In this document: positions 38,978 to 46,932 of the stretch, piece after piece
Layout of the letters: every line of letters starts with the position of its first letter
How positions within the stretch are numbered: position 1 is the stretch's first letter
Source of the DNA: Shinella zoogloeoides
GTDB taxonomy: Bacteria; Pseudomonadota; Alphaproteobacteria; Rhizobiales; Rhizobiaceae
Assembly (NCBI RefSeq): GCF_030733845.1
Contig: NZ_CP132311.1
Span: 2,483,501 to 2,547,500 of the forward strand
DNA: 64,000 bases
Direction of reading: 5' to 3'
Made by a program: the position numbers and the translations under genes
The notes under the pieces: model-generated
The model's database searches: none
What the model was told of the DNA's origin: nothing
The model's input: the letters and a program-made list of their open reading frames with translations, nothing else

Positions 38978-40579
38978 ATGGGTGACGTGATCAAGCTCGA
39001 AAACCACCTCGAACAGCCGGAGACCGACGCAGGCGAAGCGCCCGTCGAGCGCCGGCGCCGGAGCGGCGGCCGCAGCGCCGAGCGCGTCAAGCGCGCGCCG
39101 GCCACCGCAAAATACCTCAACCTCGTCAACACCACCGCCAGGTCCGCCGTGCTCTCCGAGGATGCGCTGGAGGCGGTTCACCAAGCCTCGCTGACGATCC
39201 TCGAAGAGATCGGCATGGACATCATCCTGCCGGAAGCGCGCGAGCGCATGAAGGCGGCCGGCGCCGAGGTGACGCCGGGCACCGACCGGGTGCGCTTCGA
39301 TCGCGGCCTGATCATGGAGATGATGGCCTGCGTCCCCCCGACCTTCACCATGCATGCCCGCAACCCGATGCGGAACGTCGAGATCGGCGGCAACAACCTC
39401 GTCTTCGCGCAGATCGCCTCCGCGCCCTTCGTCGCGGACCGAGAGGGCGGCCGACGGGCCGGCAACCAGGAAGACTTCCGCAAGCTCGTCAAGCTCGCCC
39501 AGTCCTACGACGTCATCCACACGACCGGCGGCTACCCGGTCGAGCCGATCGACATCCATGCCTCGATCCGCCACCTCGACTGCCTGTCCGACATGGCGAA
39601 GCTGACGGACAAGGTCTTCCACGTCTATTCGCTCGGCCGCCAGCGCAATCTCGACGGCATCGAGATCGCCCGCATCGGCCGTGGCATTTCCATGGACCAG
39701 ATGGAGCGCGAGCCCTCGCTCTTCACCATCATCAACACCTCCTCGCCGCTGCGCCTCGACGGGCCGATGCTGCAGGGGATCATCGAGATGTCGGCGCGTA
39801 ACCAGGTCGTCGTCGTGACGCCCTTCACGCTCGCCGGGGCCATGGCGCCGGTGACGATCGCGGGTGCGGTGGTGCAGCAGAATGCCGAGGCGCTGGCCGG
39901 CATCGCCTTCACGCAGATGGTGCGCCGGGGCGCGCCGGTCATGTATGGCGGCTTCACCTCCAATGTCGACATGAAGACGGGCGCGCCGGCCTTCGGCACG
40001 CCGGAATACATGAAGGCGGTCATCGCCGGCGGCCAGCTCGCGCGCAAGTACAACATTCCCTACCGCACCTCGAACACCAACGCTTCCAACACGCTGGATG
40101 CGCAGGCGGCCTACGAATCGGCCTTCTCGCTCTGGGCGCTGACGCAGGGCGGCGGCAACTTCATCATGCATTCGGCCGGCTGGAGCGAGGGGGGCCTCAC
40201 GGCCTCCTTCGAGAAGTTCATCCTCGACGTGGACATGCTGCAGATGGTGGCGGAGTACCTGACGCCACTCGACGTCAGCACCGAGGCGCTCGGCCTCGAT
40301 GCCGTGCGCGACGTCGGCCCGGGTGGACACTTCTTCGGTACGCCGCACACGCTGGCGCGCTACGAGACCGCCTTCTATTCGCCGATCCTCTCCGACTGGC
40401 GCAATTTCGAGACATGGACGGAAGCCGGCCGGCCGACCACCTACGACCACGCCAACCGGGTCTTCAAGGAAAAGCTCAACGCCTACGAAAAGCCGCCGCT
40501 CGACCCTGCGATCGAGGACGAACTGGATGCGTTCGTCGCCAGACGCAAGGAAGAGGGCGGCGTTCCGACCGACTTTTAA
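38978..40579 (+). CDS. Non-pyrrolysine MttB-family (trimethylamine/glycine betaine-type) methyltransferase
   Basis: 533 residues from the ATG at 38978; the frame is open 144 bases further up. After a basic N-terminal leader, the protein shows the MttB TIM-barrel family pattern (VLSEDALEAVHQASLTILEEIGMDI, NTSSPLRLDGPML, TSNVDMKTGAPAFGTPEYM, GGGNFIMHSAGW). No in-frame UAG lies at the pyrrolysine site, so it belongs to the non-Pyl branch that uses quaternary amines such as glycine betaine or related compounds and passes the methyl group to a corrinoid protein. No corrinoid protein gene is adjacent. Confidence 0.85.
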   Translation: MGDVIKLENHLEQPETDAGEAPVERRRRSGGRSAERVKRAPATAKYLNLVNTTARSAVLSEDALEAVHQASLTILEEIGMDIILPEARERMKAAGAEVTPGTDRVRFDRGLIMEMMACVPPTFTMHARNPMRNVEIGGNNLVFAQIASAPFVADREGGRRAGNQEDFRKLVKLAQSYDVIHTTGGYPVEPIDIHASIRHLDCLSDMAKLTDKVFHVYSLGRQRNLDGIEIARIGRGISMDQMEREPSLFTIINTSSPLRLDGPMLQGIIEMSARNQVVVVTPFTLAGAMAPVTIAGAVVQQNAEALAGIAFTQMVRRGAPVMYGGFTSNVDMKTGAPAFGTPEYMKAVIAGGQLARKYNIPYRTSNTNASNTLDAQAAYESAFSLWALTQGGGNFIMHSAGWSEGGLTASFEKFILDVDMLQMVAEYLTPLDVSTEALGLDAVRDVGPGGHFFGTPHTLARYETAFYSPILSDWRNFETWTEAGRPTTYDHANRVFKEKLNAYEKPPLDPAIEDELDAFVARRKEEGGVPTDF

Positions 40580-40588
40580 AAAAAGAAG

Positions 40589-41041
40589 TCAGGCATTGAA
40601 CATGATCGAGCGGACGGAGGAGATCAGCTTCTCCGTCGGCAGGTTGGAGAAGTTCTTGTCGATCTCGGCCATGGTCAGCGTGCGCGACTTGTCCGACAGC
40701 TTGCTGCGCAGGTCGCCGAGCGTCTGCGGCGCGGCGCACACGACGAGACGGTCGAAGGCGCCTTCGGCCGCATAGTCATCGATGCGGCCGGCGACTTCTG
40801 CGGTGAACTTCTGCTGTTCTTCGCGCACCGGATCGCTCGAATATTCCATGGCTGAGCGCCCGTGGCCGACCGAGGAATGGCTGCGGCCCGGCTTGTCGGC
40901 CATAATGTCCTGCGCCTTCTTCGGCTCCCAGCGAAAGACTTCCTGCTCCGGGCTCTGCTGGTCGTCCTTCAACAGGTTCACGCCCTTGAGCAGGCGAGCC
41001 TGATTGCCGTCGGCGGCGAGAATCCAAGTCGTGGCGGTCAT
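40589..41041 (-). CDS. Host attachment family protein
   Basis: 150 residues. TATTWILAADGNQARLL at the start and FDRLVVCAAPQTLGDLRSKLS near residue 95 are typical of the family annotated as 'required for attachment to host cells' (Agrobacterium AtsE-like; related to peptide-release-factor-like folds). No catalytic residues are known. It is preceded on its own strand by an exact EcfG-type promoter, so expression in stress or stationary phase is expected. It is convergent with the MttB gene. Confidence 0.85.
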   Translation of the reverse strand: MTATTWILAADGNQARLLKGVNLLKDDQQSPEQEVFRWEPKKAQDIMADKPGRSHSSVGHGRSAMEYSSDPVREEQQKFTAEVAGRIDDYAAEGAFDRLVVCAAPQTLGDLRSKLSDKSRTLTMAEIDKNFSNLPTEKLISSVRSIMFNA

Positions 41042-41131
41042 GTTTCACTCCCGTAGCGAGGTTCATGGACACGCAGATCGCTCTGCGTCGAGAAGCATCC
41101 AACAGGATTGTGGCAGGATGCGTGTTGATCC

Positions 41132-41156
41132 AACGCAACGCGCCGCCGCATGTTCC
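41132..41156 (-). promoter_or_regulatory. EcfG (RpoE2)-type general-stress promoter of the host-attachment gene
   Basis: Read on the minus strand, GGAAC (41156-41152), a 16-base spacer and CGTT (41135-41132) match the EcfG consensus exactly. It lies about 90 bases upstream of the ATG at 41041. Confidence 0.68.
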
Positions 41157-41252
41157 GGGTGGCGCGTTCCACGAAGCTGTTGGAAAGGGAGCGATCCCCT
41201 ATCGCGATGCCTCGAAGGCTCGCTAGGGTAGCGTTGACGACAGGAGAGACCC

Positions 41253-42353
41253 ATGGCCGAACCGTTGAAGAACCTGCTGCATCCCGGACTGGTGAAGGAC
41301 ATGGCGGGGCACATTTCCCGCGCGGCGCCGGATTTCGACGCCGCACGATTCGTCCGCCTTGCGACGCAGGACATGGACACGCTGGAACTGATGCAGCGGG
41401 CCGAGCGGATCAAGGACGCACTGACGGCGACGCTGCCCGCCGACTATGCCGGAGCCTCGGATATCCTGCGCAGGGCCTTGCCCGCCGCCGATGGGCCGGG
41501 GCTTTCCGGCTGGGCGCTGCTGCCGGTCAACCAGTTCGTTTCCCAGCACGGCCTCGGGCATTTCGACCTGTCGCTCGCTTTGCTGAAGGCCCTGACGCCG
41601 CATTTCACCGCCGAGTTCGGCATCCGCCGCTTCATCCATGCCGACCAGGATCGGGCGCTTGCGGAAATCTCCGGCTGGACGGCGGATGCGAACCACCATG
41701 TCCGCCGGCTGGCCAGCGAGGGCACCCGCCCCCGCCTGCCCTGGGCGATGCGCCTGCCGGCGCTGGTGAAGGATCCGCAGCCCATCCTGCCGATCCTTCT
41801 CGCCCTGCTCGACGACCCCGAGGACTATGTGCGCCGCTCGGTCGCCAACAGCCTCAACGACATCGCCAAGGATCACCCTTCGCTCGTCGCCGGTTTCGTC
41901 GAGCGCCACATCGCGGACGCATCGGCCGAGCGGCGGCAGTTGCTGCGCCATGCCTCCCGCACCCTGCTCAAGAAAGGCGATGCGAGGGCGCTTGCCAATT
42001 TCGGCTTCGCCGCCGCCAGGGGCATCGGCGCGACATTGACGATCGACACGCCCTCCGTCGTCTTCGGCGACAGGCTCGGCTTTTCCATCGCCGTGACGAA
42101 TGCGGACACGGTGCCGCAGCGGCTGATGATCGACTATGCGATCCATCACGTGAAAGCGAACGGTACGCTGGCGCCGAAAGTGTTCAAGTGGAAGCAGATC
42201 GAGCTTGCGGCGGGCGCGCGCCAGACGATCGGCAAGGACCACGCGATCCGGCCCATCACGACGCGGGTCTACTATCCCGGCACGCACCGCATCGAGATCC
42301 TGATCAACGGTGCGGTTTCAGCGGCGGCCGATTTCGATCTCATCATGGATTGA
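41253..42353 (+). CDS. DNA alkylation repair (HEAT-like, AlkD-type) protein
   Basis: 366 residues built of alpha-helical HEAT-like repeats. EFGIRRFIHADQDRALAEISGWTADANHHVRRLASEGTRPRLPWA near residues 130-175 contains the signature of the AlkC/AlkD superfamily of base-excision glycosylases. YVRRSVANSLNDIAKDHP is a further repeat, and the C-terminal about 110 residues form a beta-rich extra domain typical of the AlkC-like group. It is predicted to remove alkylated purines such as 3-methyladenine. It is an isolated gene. Confidence 0.85.
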   Translation: MAEPLKNLLHPGLVKDMAGHISRAAPDFDAARFVRLATQDMDTLELMQRAERIKDALTATLPADYAGASDILRRALPAADGPGLSGWALLPVNQFVSQHGLGHFDLSLALLKALTPHFTAEFGIRRFIHADQDRALAEISGWTADANHHVRRLASEGTRPRLPWAMRLPALVKDPQPILPILLALLDDPEDYVRRSVANSLNDIAKDHPSLVAGFVERHIADASAERRQLLRHASRTLLKKGDARALANFGFAAARGIGATLTIDTPSVVFGDRLGFSIAVTNADTVPQRLMIDYAIHHVKANGTLAPKVFKWKQIELAAGARQTIGKDHAIRPITTRVYYPGTHRIEILINGAVSAAADFDLIMD

Positions 42354-42594
42354 GCGCCGATCCTTTCGCACCTGCGAAACTAGCACTTGACTTTTCGGCG
42401 CAAAACAACGACATGAGCCGCAGCGTCGCCCTTCGGCCGCCGCGTGAGCGAGCCAAAGATTTCCCGATACCGGGATGCTGAGAAGGACAAGCGCAAGAGA
42501 CCGATCCGCCTCCCATTTGCGGATGACTGCGCAGACGATAGCCAACCAACCCACAAGTTCCCAATTCACGCGGGGTTCTTGACGCCGAACGAAA

Positions 42595-42619
42595 CCGGAA
42601 GCGCATGGTGCGTTTCCGG
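42595..42619 (+). repeat. Hairpin in the helicase leader
   Basis: CCGGAAGCGCA and TGCGTTTCCGG pair over 11 bp with one G-T wobble around a TGG loop. It is 90-115 bases upstream of the predicted helicase start and may be part of the same mosaic repeat that follows. Confidence 0.55.
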
Positions 42620-42623
42620 CCCG

Positions 42624-42671
42624 AAGCAGTTGCAGCAAAAGTGTGACGCGGTTTTGCGTCCGCAACTGCGT
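42624..42671. repeat. Rhizobial palindromic repeat (copy 1)
   Basis: GCAGTTGC (42626-42633) and GCAACTGC (42662-42669) flank GCAAAAGTGTGACGCGG plus TTTTGCGTCC. The same layout (GCA-TTCCAG-CAAAA... CGGTTTTG... CTGGAATTG) recurs at 46823-46871. The match in core sequence with different but self-complementary arms points to a dispersed palindromic repeat family. Confidence 0.6.
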
Positions 42672-42708
42672 TTCGGGAAAGTCGTTTGGCGCCCCGAAAG
42701 GTATTCAC

Positions 42709-44133
42709 TTGACCACTTTCCACGACCTCGGCCTCTCGAAGACCATCGTCGCTACCCTTTCCGCCCTCGGCTTCGAAAAAGCGACGCCGATCCAGGAAAA
42801 GGCCATCCCGCTCGTCATGGAAGGCAGCGACCTGATCGGCCTCGCCCAGACCGGCACCGGCAAGACGGCGGCCTTCGGCCTGCCGATGATCGAAAAGCTG
42901 CTTGCCGAAGCACGCCGTCCCGACCCGCGCAACATCCGCGCCCTGATCCTCGCCCCGACCCGCGAACTGGTGAACCAGATCGCCGACAACCTGCGCGACT
43001 TCGTGAAGAAGACGCCGCTGCGCGTTGTCACCGTCGTCGGCGGCGCCTCGATCAACAAGCAGTCTGAAATGCTGAGCCGCGGCACCGACATCCTCGTCGC
43101 CACCCCCGGCCGCCTGCTCGATCTCGTCGCCCGCAAGGCCGTGACGCTGACGCAGGCCCGCTACCTCGTGCTCGACGAGGCCGACCAGATGCTCGACCTC
43201 GGCTTCATCCACGACCTGCGCAAAATCTCCAAGCTCGTCCCGAAGAACCGCCAGACGCTGCTCTTCTCGGCCACCATGCCGAAGCTGATCGGCGAGCTTG
43301 CCGGCGAATACCTCGTCAACCCGAAGAAGGTCGAGGTCACCCCGCCCGGCAAGGCCGCCGACAAGGTGGAGCAGTACGTGCACTTCGTGCCCGGCAAGGA
43401 CCACAAGACCCAGATCCTCAAGCAGACGCTCACCGCCAACCCGGACGGCCTGTCGCTCGTCTTCTCGCGCACCAAGCACGGCGCCGAGAAGCTGATGAAG
43501 CACCTCGACCAGGTCGGCTTCAAGGCCGCCTCCATCCACGGCAACAAGAGCCAGGGCCAGCGCGAGCGCGCCCTCAAGTCCTTCCGTGACGGCGAGACCC
43601 GCGTGCTGGTCGCCACCGACGTCGCCGCCCGCGGCATCGACATTCCGGGCGTCACCCACGTCTACAACTACGACCTGCCGGAAGTGCCGGATGCCTATGT
43701 CCACCGCATCGGCCGCACGGCCCGCAACGGCCGCGACGGCATCGCCATCGCCTTCTGCGCGCCTGACGAAGCGCACCTGCTGCGCGACATCGAGAAGCTG
43801 ATGGGCATCAAGATCGCTGTCGCCAGCGGCGAAGCCCCGGCCGTCGTCACGGCGGGCCCCGGCGGCAAGTCGCGCAAGGGCCGCAACGGCGGCGGCCAGC
43901 GTTCCGGCGCAGGCCGTGCCGCCCAGCGCCCGCAGCGCAAGCCCTTCGGCGAAGGCGCACAGGCCTCCGAAGGCGGCGCACCGGCAGCCGGCAAGCGCGC
44001 CCATGGCGGCCGACCGCCGCAGAAGCAGGGCGAGCGCCAGAACCGCAACCACGGCGGCGGCAACGGCCAGGGCCGCCCGAACCAGCACGGCAAGCCGCGC
44101 CGCTCGGAAGGCCAGCGCCGCGAACAAGCGTAA
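42709..44133 (+). CDS. DEAD-box ATP-dependent RNA helicase
   Basis: 474 residues from a TTG start at 42709 (AAAGG eight bases upstream; MTTFHDLGLSKTIV start typical of this family); an ATG 66 bases upstream would add a repeat-derived leader. Motifs: Q motif ATPIQEKAIP, I AQTGTGKT, Ia PTRELVNQI, II VLDEADQMLD, III FSATMP, V ARGIDIPGV, VI HRIGRTARNG. The last about 95 residues are basic, Gly/Arg/Gln-rich and disordered (RKGRNGGGQRSG, HGKPRRSEG), probably an RNA-binding tail. It is RhlE-like, acting in rRNA/mRNA remodelling. Confidence 0.9.
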   Translation: MTTFHDLGLSKTIVATLSALGFEKATPIQEKAIPLVMEGSDLIGLAQTGTGKTAAFGLPMIEKLLAEARRPDPRNIRALILAPTRELVNQIADNLRDFVKKTPLRVVTVVGGASINKQSEMLSRGTDILVATPGRLLDLVARKAVTLTQARYLVLDEADQMLDLGFIHDLRKISKLVPKNRQTLLFSATMPKLIGELAGEYLVNPKKVEVTPPGKAADKVEQYVHFVPGKDHKTQILKQTLTANPDGLSLVFSRTKHGAEKLMKHLDQVGFKAASIHGNKSQGQRERALKSFRDGETRVLVATDVAARGIDIPGVTHVYNYDLPEVPDAYVHRIGRTARNGRDGIAIAFCAPDEAHLLRDIEKLMGIKIAVASGEAPAVVTAGPGGKSRKGRNGGGQRSGAGRAAQRPQRKPFGEGAQASEGGAPAAGKRAHGGRPPQKQGERQNRNHGGGNGQGRPNQHGKPRRSEGQRREQA

Positions 44134-44159
44134 GCGCAGGCAACCATTATCGATTTAGG

Positions 44160-44190
44160 GAACGGCGGGCTTCGGCCCGCCGTTTTCGTT
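44160..44190 (+). terminator. Intrinsic terminator of the DEAD-box helicase gene
   Basis: AACGGCGGGC and GCCCGCCGTT pair around a TTCG tetraloop, followed directly by TTCGTTT, about 28 bases after the helicase stop codon. The stem is 10 bp and GC-rich. Confidence 0.85.
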
Positions 44191-44450
44191 TCCGCCTGCC
44201 CTAAAGAACAATCGAGACGCGAGCGCCCGGCACGGCCTCGTCGATGCTCGGGCACGGAAGGGGCAGCTTTTCAGCATCTGCCCATGTTTTCAGCAACGGA
44301 ACCAGAGGAGACAGAACCGGTTGTAAATGTCCTCGCAAAAAACCGTCGTTACGGCCGGTTTCCTGGTGCTCAAAGCGGTGTGAGAATTCTTCCTCGCTAA
44401 TTGAGCATGGTTCTTGCATTGACCGGGCTATTGTACTCAAATGGCGAAAA
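44191..44450. other. Intergenic region upstream of the ATP-grasp gene
   Basis: With the preceding terminator, the gene-free stretch 44134-44450 is 317 bases, with lower GC than its surroundings. A minus-strand reading frame of about 70 residues (start near 44416, stop 44201) exists but has atypical codon use and no recognisable match; I do not call it a gene. A GGAAC-N16-GGTT motif at 44298-44322 is a near-match to EcfG promoters. Confidence 0.4.
44298..44322 (+). promoter_or_regulatory. Possible EcfG-like promoter for the ATP-grasp cluster
   Basis: GGAAC (44298-44302), 16 bases, then GGTT (44319-44322). It differs from the consensus CGTT by one base and would leave a leader of about 120 bases before the first gene. 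Weaker than the two exact sites elsewhere in the window. Confidence 0.3.
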
Positions 44451-45875
44451 ATGGGGAACACGCCTTTGGCATTTGATGAAATGATGAACGCGGACACAAA
44501 CCCGCGGCAGCCATACGAAAACTACCATGACTGGTATGAAGGACAGGATCGGGCCCGCCTGATCGCCAAATCTAGGGACGCCGAGAACCTCTTTCGAAAG
44601 ACCGGCATCACCTTCGCGGTCTATGGACACGCTGACAGTTCCGAAAAGCTCATCCCCTTCGACATCATCCCGCGCATCATTTCCGGCCGGGAGTGGCGCA
44701 AGCTCGCCCAGGGCATCGAGCAGCGGGTCATCGCCCTCAACGCCTTCCTCGACGACATCTACCACAAGCAGGAGATCATCAAGGCCGGCCGCGTCCCGCG
44801 CGAGTTGATCGAGCGCAACGAGGCGTTCCTGCCGCAGATGATCGGCTTCAAGCCGCCCGGCGGCGTCTACACCCACATCGTCGGCACCGACATCGTGCGC
44901 ACCGGCGAGGACCAGTTCTACGTGCTGGAGGACAATGCCCGCACGCCCTCCGGCGTCAGCTACATGCTGGAGAACCGGGAAACCATGATGCAGATGTTCC
45001 CCGAGCTGTTCCACCTCAACAAGGTGCGCCCGGTCGAGGACTATCCCAAGCTCCTGCGCCAGAGCCTCGCCTCGCTCGCCCCGCCCGGCTGTTCGGGCAA
45101 GCCGCGCGTCGCGGTGCTGACGCCCGGCATCTTCAACTCCGCCTATTACGAACACGCCTTCCTCGCCGACATGATGGGCGTGGAACTGGTCGAGGGCTCG
45201 GATCTGCGCGTCGTCGATGGCAAGGTGAAGATGCGCACGACCCGCGGCTATGAGGCAATCGACGTGCTCTACCGCCGCGTCGACGACGACTTCCTCGACC
45301 CCCTCACCTTCCGGCCGGATTCCGCCCTCGGCGTGCCCGGCATCATGGACGTCTACAAGGCGGGCAACATCACCATCGCCAACGCCCCCGGCACCGGCAT
45401 TTCCGACGACAAGGCGATCTATTCCTACATGCCGGAGATCGTCGAGTTCTACACCGGCCGCAAGGCGCTGCTGGAGAACGTTCCGACCTGGCGCTGCTCG
45501 GAGGAGGACAGCCTGAAATACGTGCTGGAGCATCTGAGCGAGCTCGTCGTGAAGGAAGTGCACGGTTCGGGCGGCTACGGCATGCTCGTCGGCCCGACCG
45601 CCTCGAAGAAGGAATGCGCGGCCTTCGCCGAAAAACTGAAGGCCCGGCCGGCGAACTACATCGCCCAGCCAACGCTTTCCCTCTCCACGGTTCCCATCCT
45701 CGTCAACAAGGGCATCGCGCCCCGGCATGTCGACCTCCGGCCCTACGTGCTCGTTTCCGACAAGGTGCAGATCATTCCCGGCGGGCTCACCCGCGTGGCG
45801 CTGAAAGAAGGCTCGCTGGTGGTCAATTCCAGCCAGGGCGGCGGCACGAAGGATACGTGGGTACTGGAGGACTGA
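44451..45875 (+). CDS. Circularly permuted ATP-grasp type 2 protein
   Basis: About 474 residues from the ATG at 44451; a TTG at 44466 with GGGGAA seven bases upstream is an equally good start (LAFDEMMNADTNP). The protein matches COG2308: SRDAENLFRKTGITF, YVLEDNARTPSGVSYML (ATP-binding region), NAPGTGISDDKAIYSYMPEIVEFYTG and VHGSGGYGMLVGPTASK. These ligase-like proteins occur beside alpha-E and transglutaminase genes, as here, and may make or attach a small peptide; the product is unknown. Its stop shares one base with the next start (TGATG). Confidence 0.87.
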   Translation: MGNTPLAFDEMMNADTNPRQPYENYHDWYEGQDRARLIAKSRDAENLFRKTGITFAVYGHADSSEKLIPFDIIPRIISGREWRKLAQGIEQRVIALNAFLDDIYHKQEIIKAGRVPRELIERNEAFLPQMIGFKPPGGVYTHIVGTDIVRTGEDQFYVLEDNARTPSGVSYMLENRETMMQMFPELFHLNKVRPVEDYPKLLRQSLASLAPPGCSGKPRVAVLTPGIFNSAYYEHAFLADMMGVELVEGSDLRVVDGKVKMRTTRGYEAIDVLYRRVDDDFLDPLTFRPDSALGVPGIMDVYKAGNITIANAPGTGISDDKAIYSYMPEIVEFYTGRKALLENVPTWRCSEEDSLKYVLEHLSELVVKEVHGSGGYGMLVGPTASKKECAAFAEKLKARPANYIAQPTLSLSTVPILVNKGIAPRHVDLRPYVLVSDKVQIIPGGLTRVALKEGSLVVNSSQGGGTKDTWVLED

Positions 45876-46822
45876 TGCCGATGCTCGGAAGAACTGCCAA
45901 CGGCCTTTACTGGATGTTCCGCTACATCGAGCGCGGCGAGAACATTGCCCGCCTCATCGATGCGGGCCTGCGCATGGCGCTGACGCGCAGCGGCTCCACC
46001 GACGAGGACTGGGACGGCGTGCTGCAGAGCGCCGGGGTGCGTGAGGATTTCGACGGCGTGCACGACAGGCTGACGAGCGCCGACGCCATCGACTACCTCC
46101 TGCGCGACCGGTCCAACCCGTCGAGCGTGATGTCCTGCATCGAATCCGCGCGCAACAATGCGCGCATGGTGCGCACGGCCCTGACGCGCGAGACCTGGGA
46201 AGCCACCAACGAGTGCTGGATCGAACTGAAGCAGCTGCTTTCCAAGCGCGCCAAGCCGGCCGACATGCCGGAGGTGATCGATGCCATCAAGCGGAGCACC
46301 GGCCTCATCCGCGGTACCTTCCACGGCACCATGCTGCGCGACGACATCTATAACTTCTCGCGCATCGGCACCTTCATCGAACGGGCGGACAACACGGCGC
46401 GCATCCTCGACGTGAAATACTACGTGCTGCTGCCGGCGATCGCCAAGGTCGGCTCCTCGCTCGACAACAAGCAATGGGAATCGATCCTGCGGTCGGTCTC
46501 CGCGCACCGCTCCTACAGCTGGGTCTACGACGGCGACTATTCGCCGGCCAACATCTCGGATTTCCTTATCCTCAACGACCGCATGCCGCGCTCGCTCGCC
46601 TACAGCTATGACAAGATCGTCAGCAATCTCGGCTACCTTGCCAAGCTCTACGGCGACAACCACGCCGCCCACGAGACGGCCTCCTCGACGCTGATGCTGC
46701 TTCGAAGCCGTACGATGGACGACATCATGGACCAGGGGCTTCACGAATTCATCGAGGAGTTCATCGTGCACAACAATCGCCTCGGAGAGGAAATCTCCGA
46801 AGGCTACCGCTTCTATCGCTAA
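45875..46822 (+). CDS. Alpha-E domain protein (COG2307)
   Basis: 315 residues, all-helical alpha-E domain: MLGRTANGLYWMFRYIERGENIARLIDAGLR at the start, NNARMVRTALTRETWEATNECW near residue 90, SRIGTFIERADNTARILDVKYYVLLP near residue 170. It has no known catalytic motif. It is translationally coupled to the ATP-grasp gene (overlapping TGATG). The conserved trio with a transglutaminase suggests a protein or peptide modification pathway. Confidence 0.88.
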   Translation: MPMLGRTANGLYWMFRYIERGENIARLIDAGLRMALTRSGSTDEDWDGVLQSAGVREDFDGVHDRLTSADAIDYLLRDRSNPSSVMSCIESARNNARMVRTALTRETWEATNECWIELKQLLSKRAKPADMPEVIDAIKRSTGLIRGTFHGTMLRDDIYNFSRIGTFIERADNTARILDVKYYVLLPAIAKVGSSLDNKQWESILRSVSAHRSYSWVYDGDYSPANISDFLILNDRMPRSLAYSYDKIVSNLGYLAKLYGDNHAAHETASSTLMLLRSRTMDDIMDQGLHEFIEEFIVHNNRLGEEISEGYRFYR

Positions 46823-46922
46823 AGCAATTCCAGCAAAATGCGAAGCGGTTTTGTGTCTGGAATTGTGTGGAAACAAAGAGATAGAGTGTTTTCGCGATTT
46901 GGAGAAAAGCGGAAACGCTCCG
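46823..46922. repeat. Rhizobial palindromic repeat (copy 2, two-module)
   Basis: CAATTCCAG (46825-46833) and CTGGAATTG (46857-46865) flank a core CAAAATGCGAAGCGGTTTTG similar to that at 42624-42671. A second module (AAACAAAGAGATAGAG, TTTTCGCGATT, GGAGAAAAGCGGAAACGCTC) follows. The element fills the gap between the alpha-E and transglutaminase genes. Confidence 0.65.
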
Positions 46923-46932
46923 GGGGCGAACG

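Larger units (their letters stand above)
42354..42708. other. Long leader/intergenic region with two palindromic repeat modules
   Basis: I find no gene in these 355 bases. Two inverted repeats are present: an 11-bp stem with 3-base loop at 42595-42619 and a mosaic repeat at 42624-42671. The rest is unremarkable. A long leader on a DEAD-box helicase gene often carries cold-responsive RNA structure; that is a guess here. Confidence 0.5.

Noticed and set aside
44201..44416. A small minus-strand reading frame of about 70 residues upstream of the ATP-grasp gene
   Set aside because: No family resemblance, codon use unlike its neighbours, and it overlaps the probable promoter of the next operon; transcription data would be needed to accept it.
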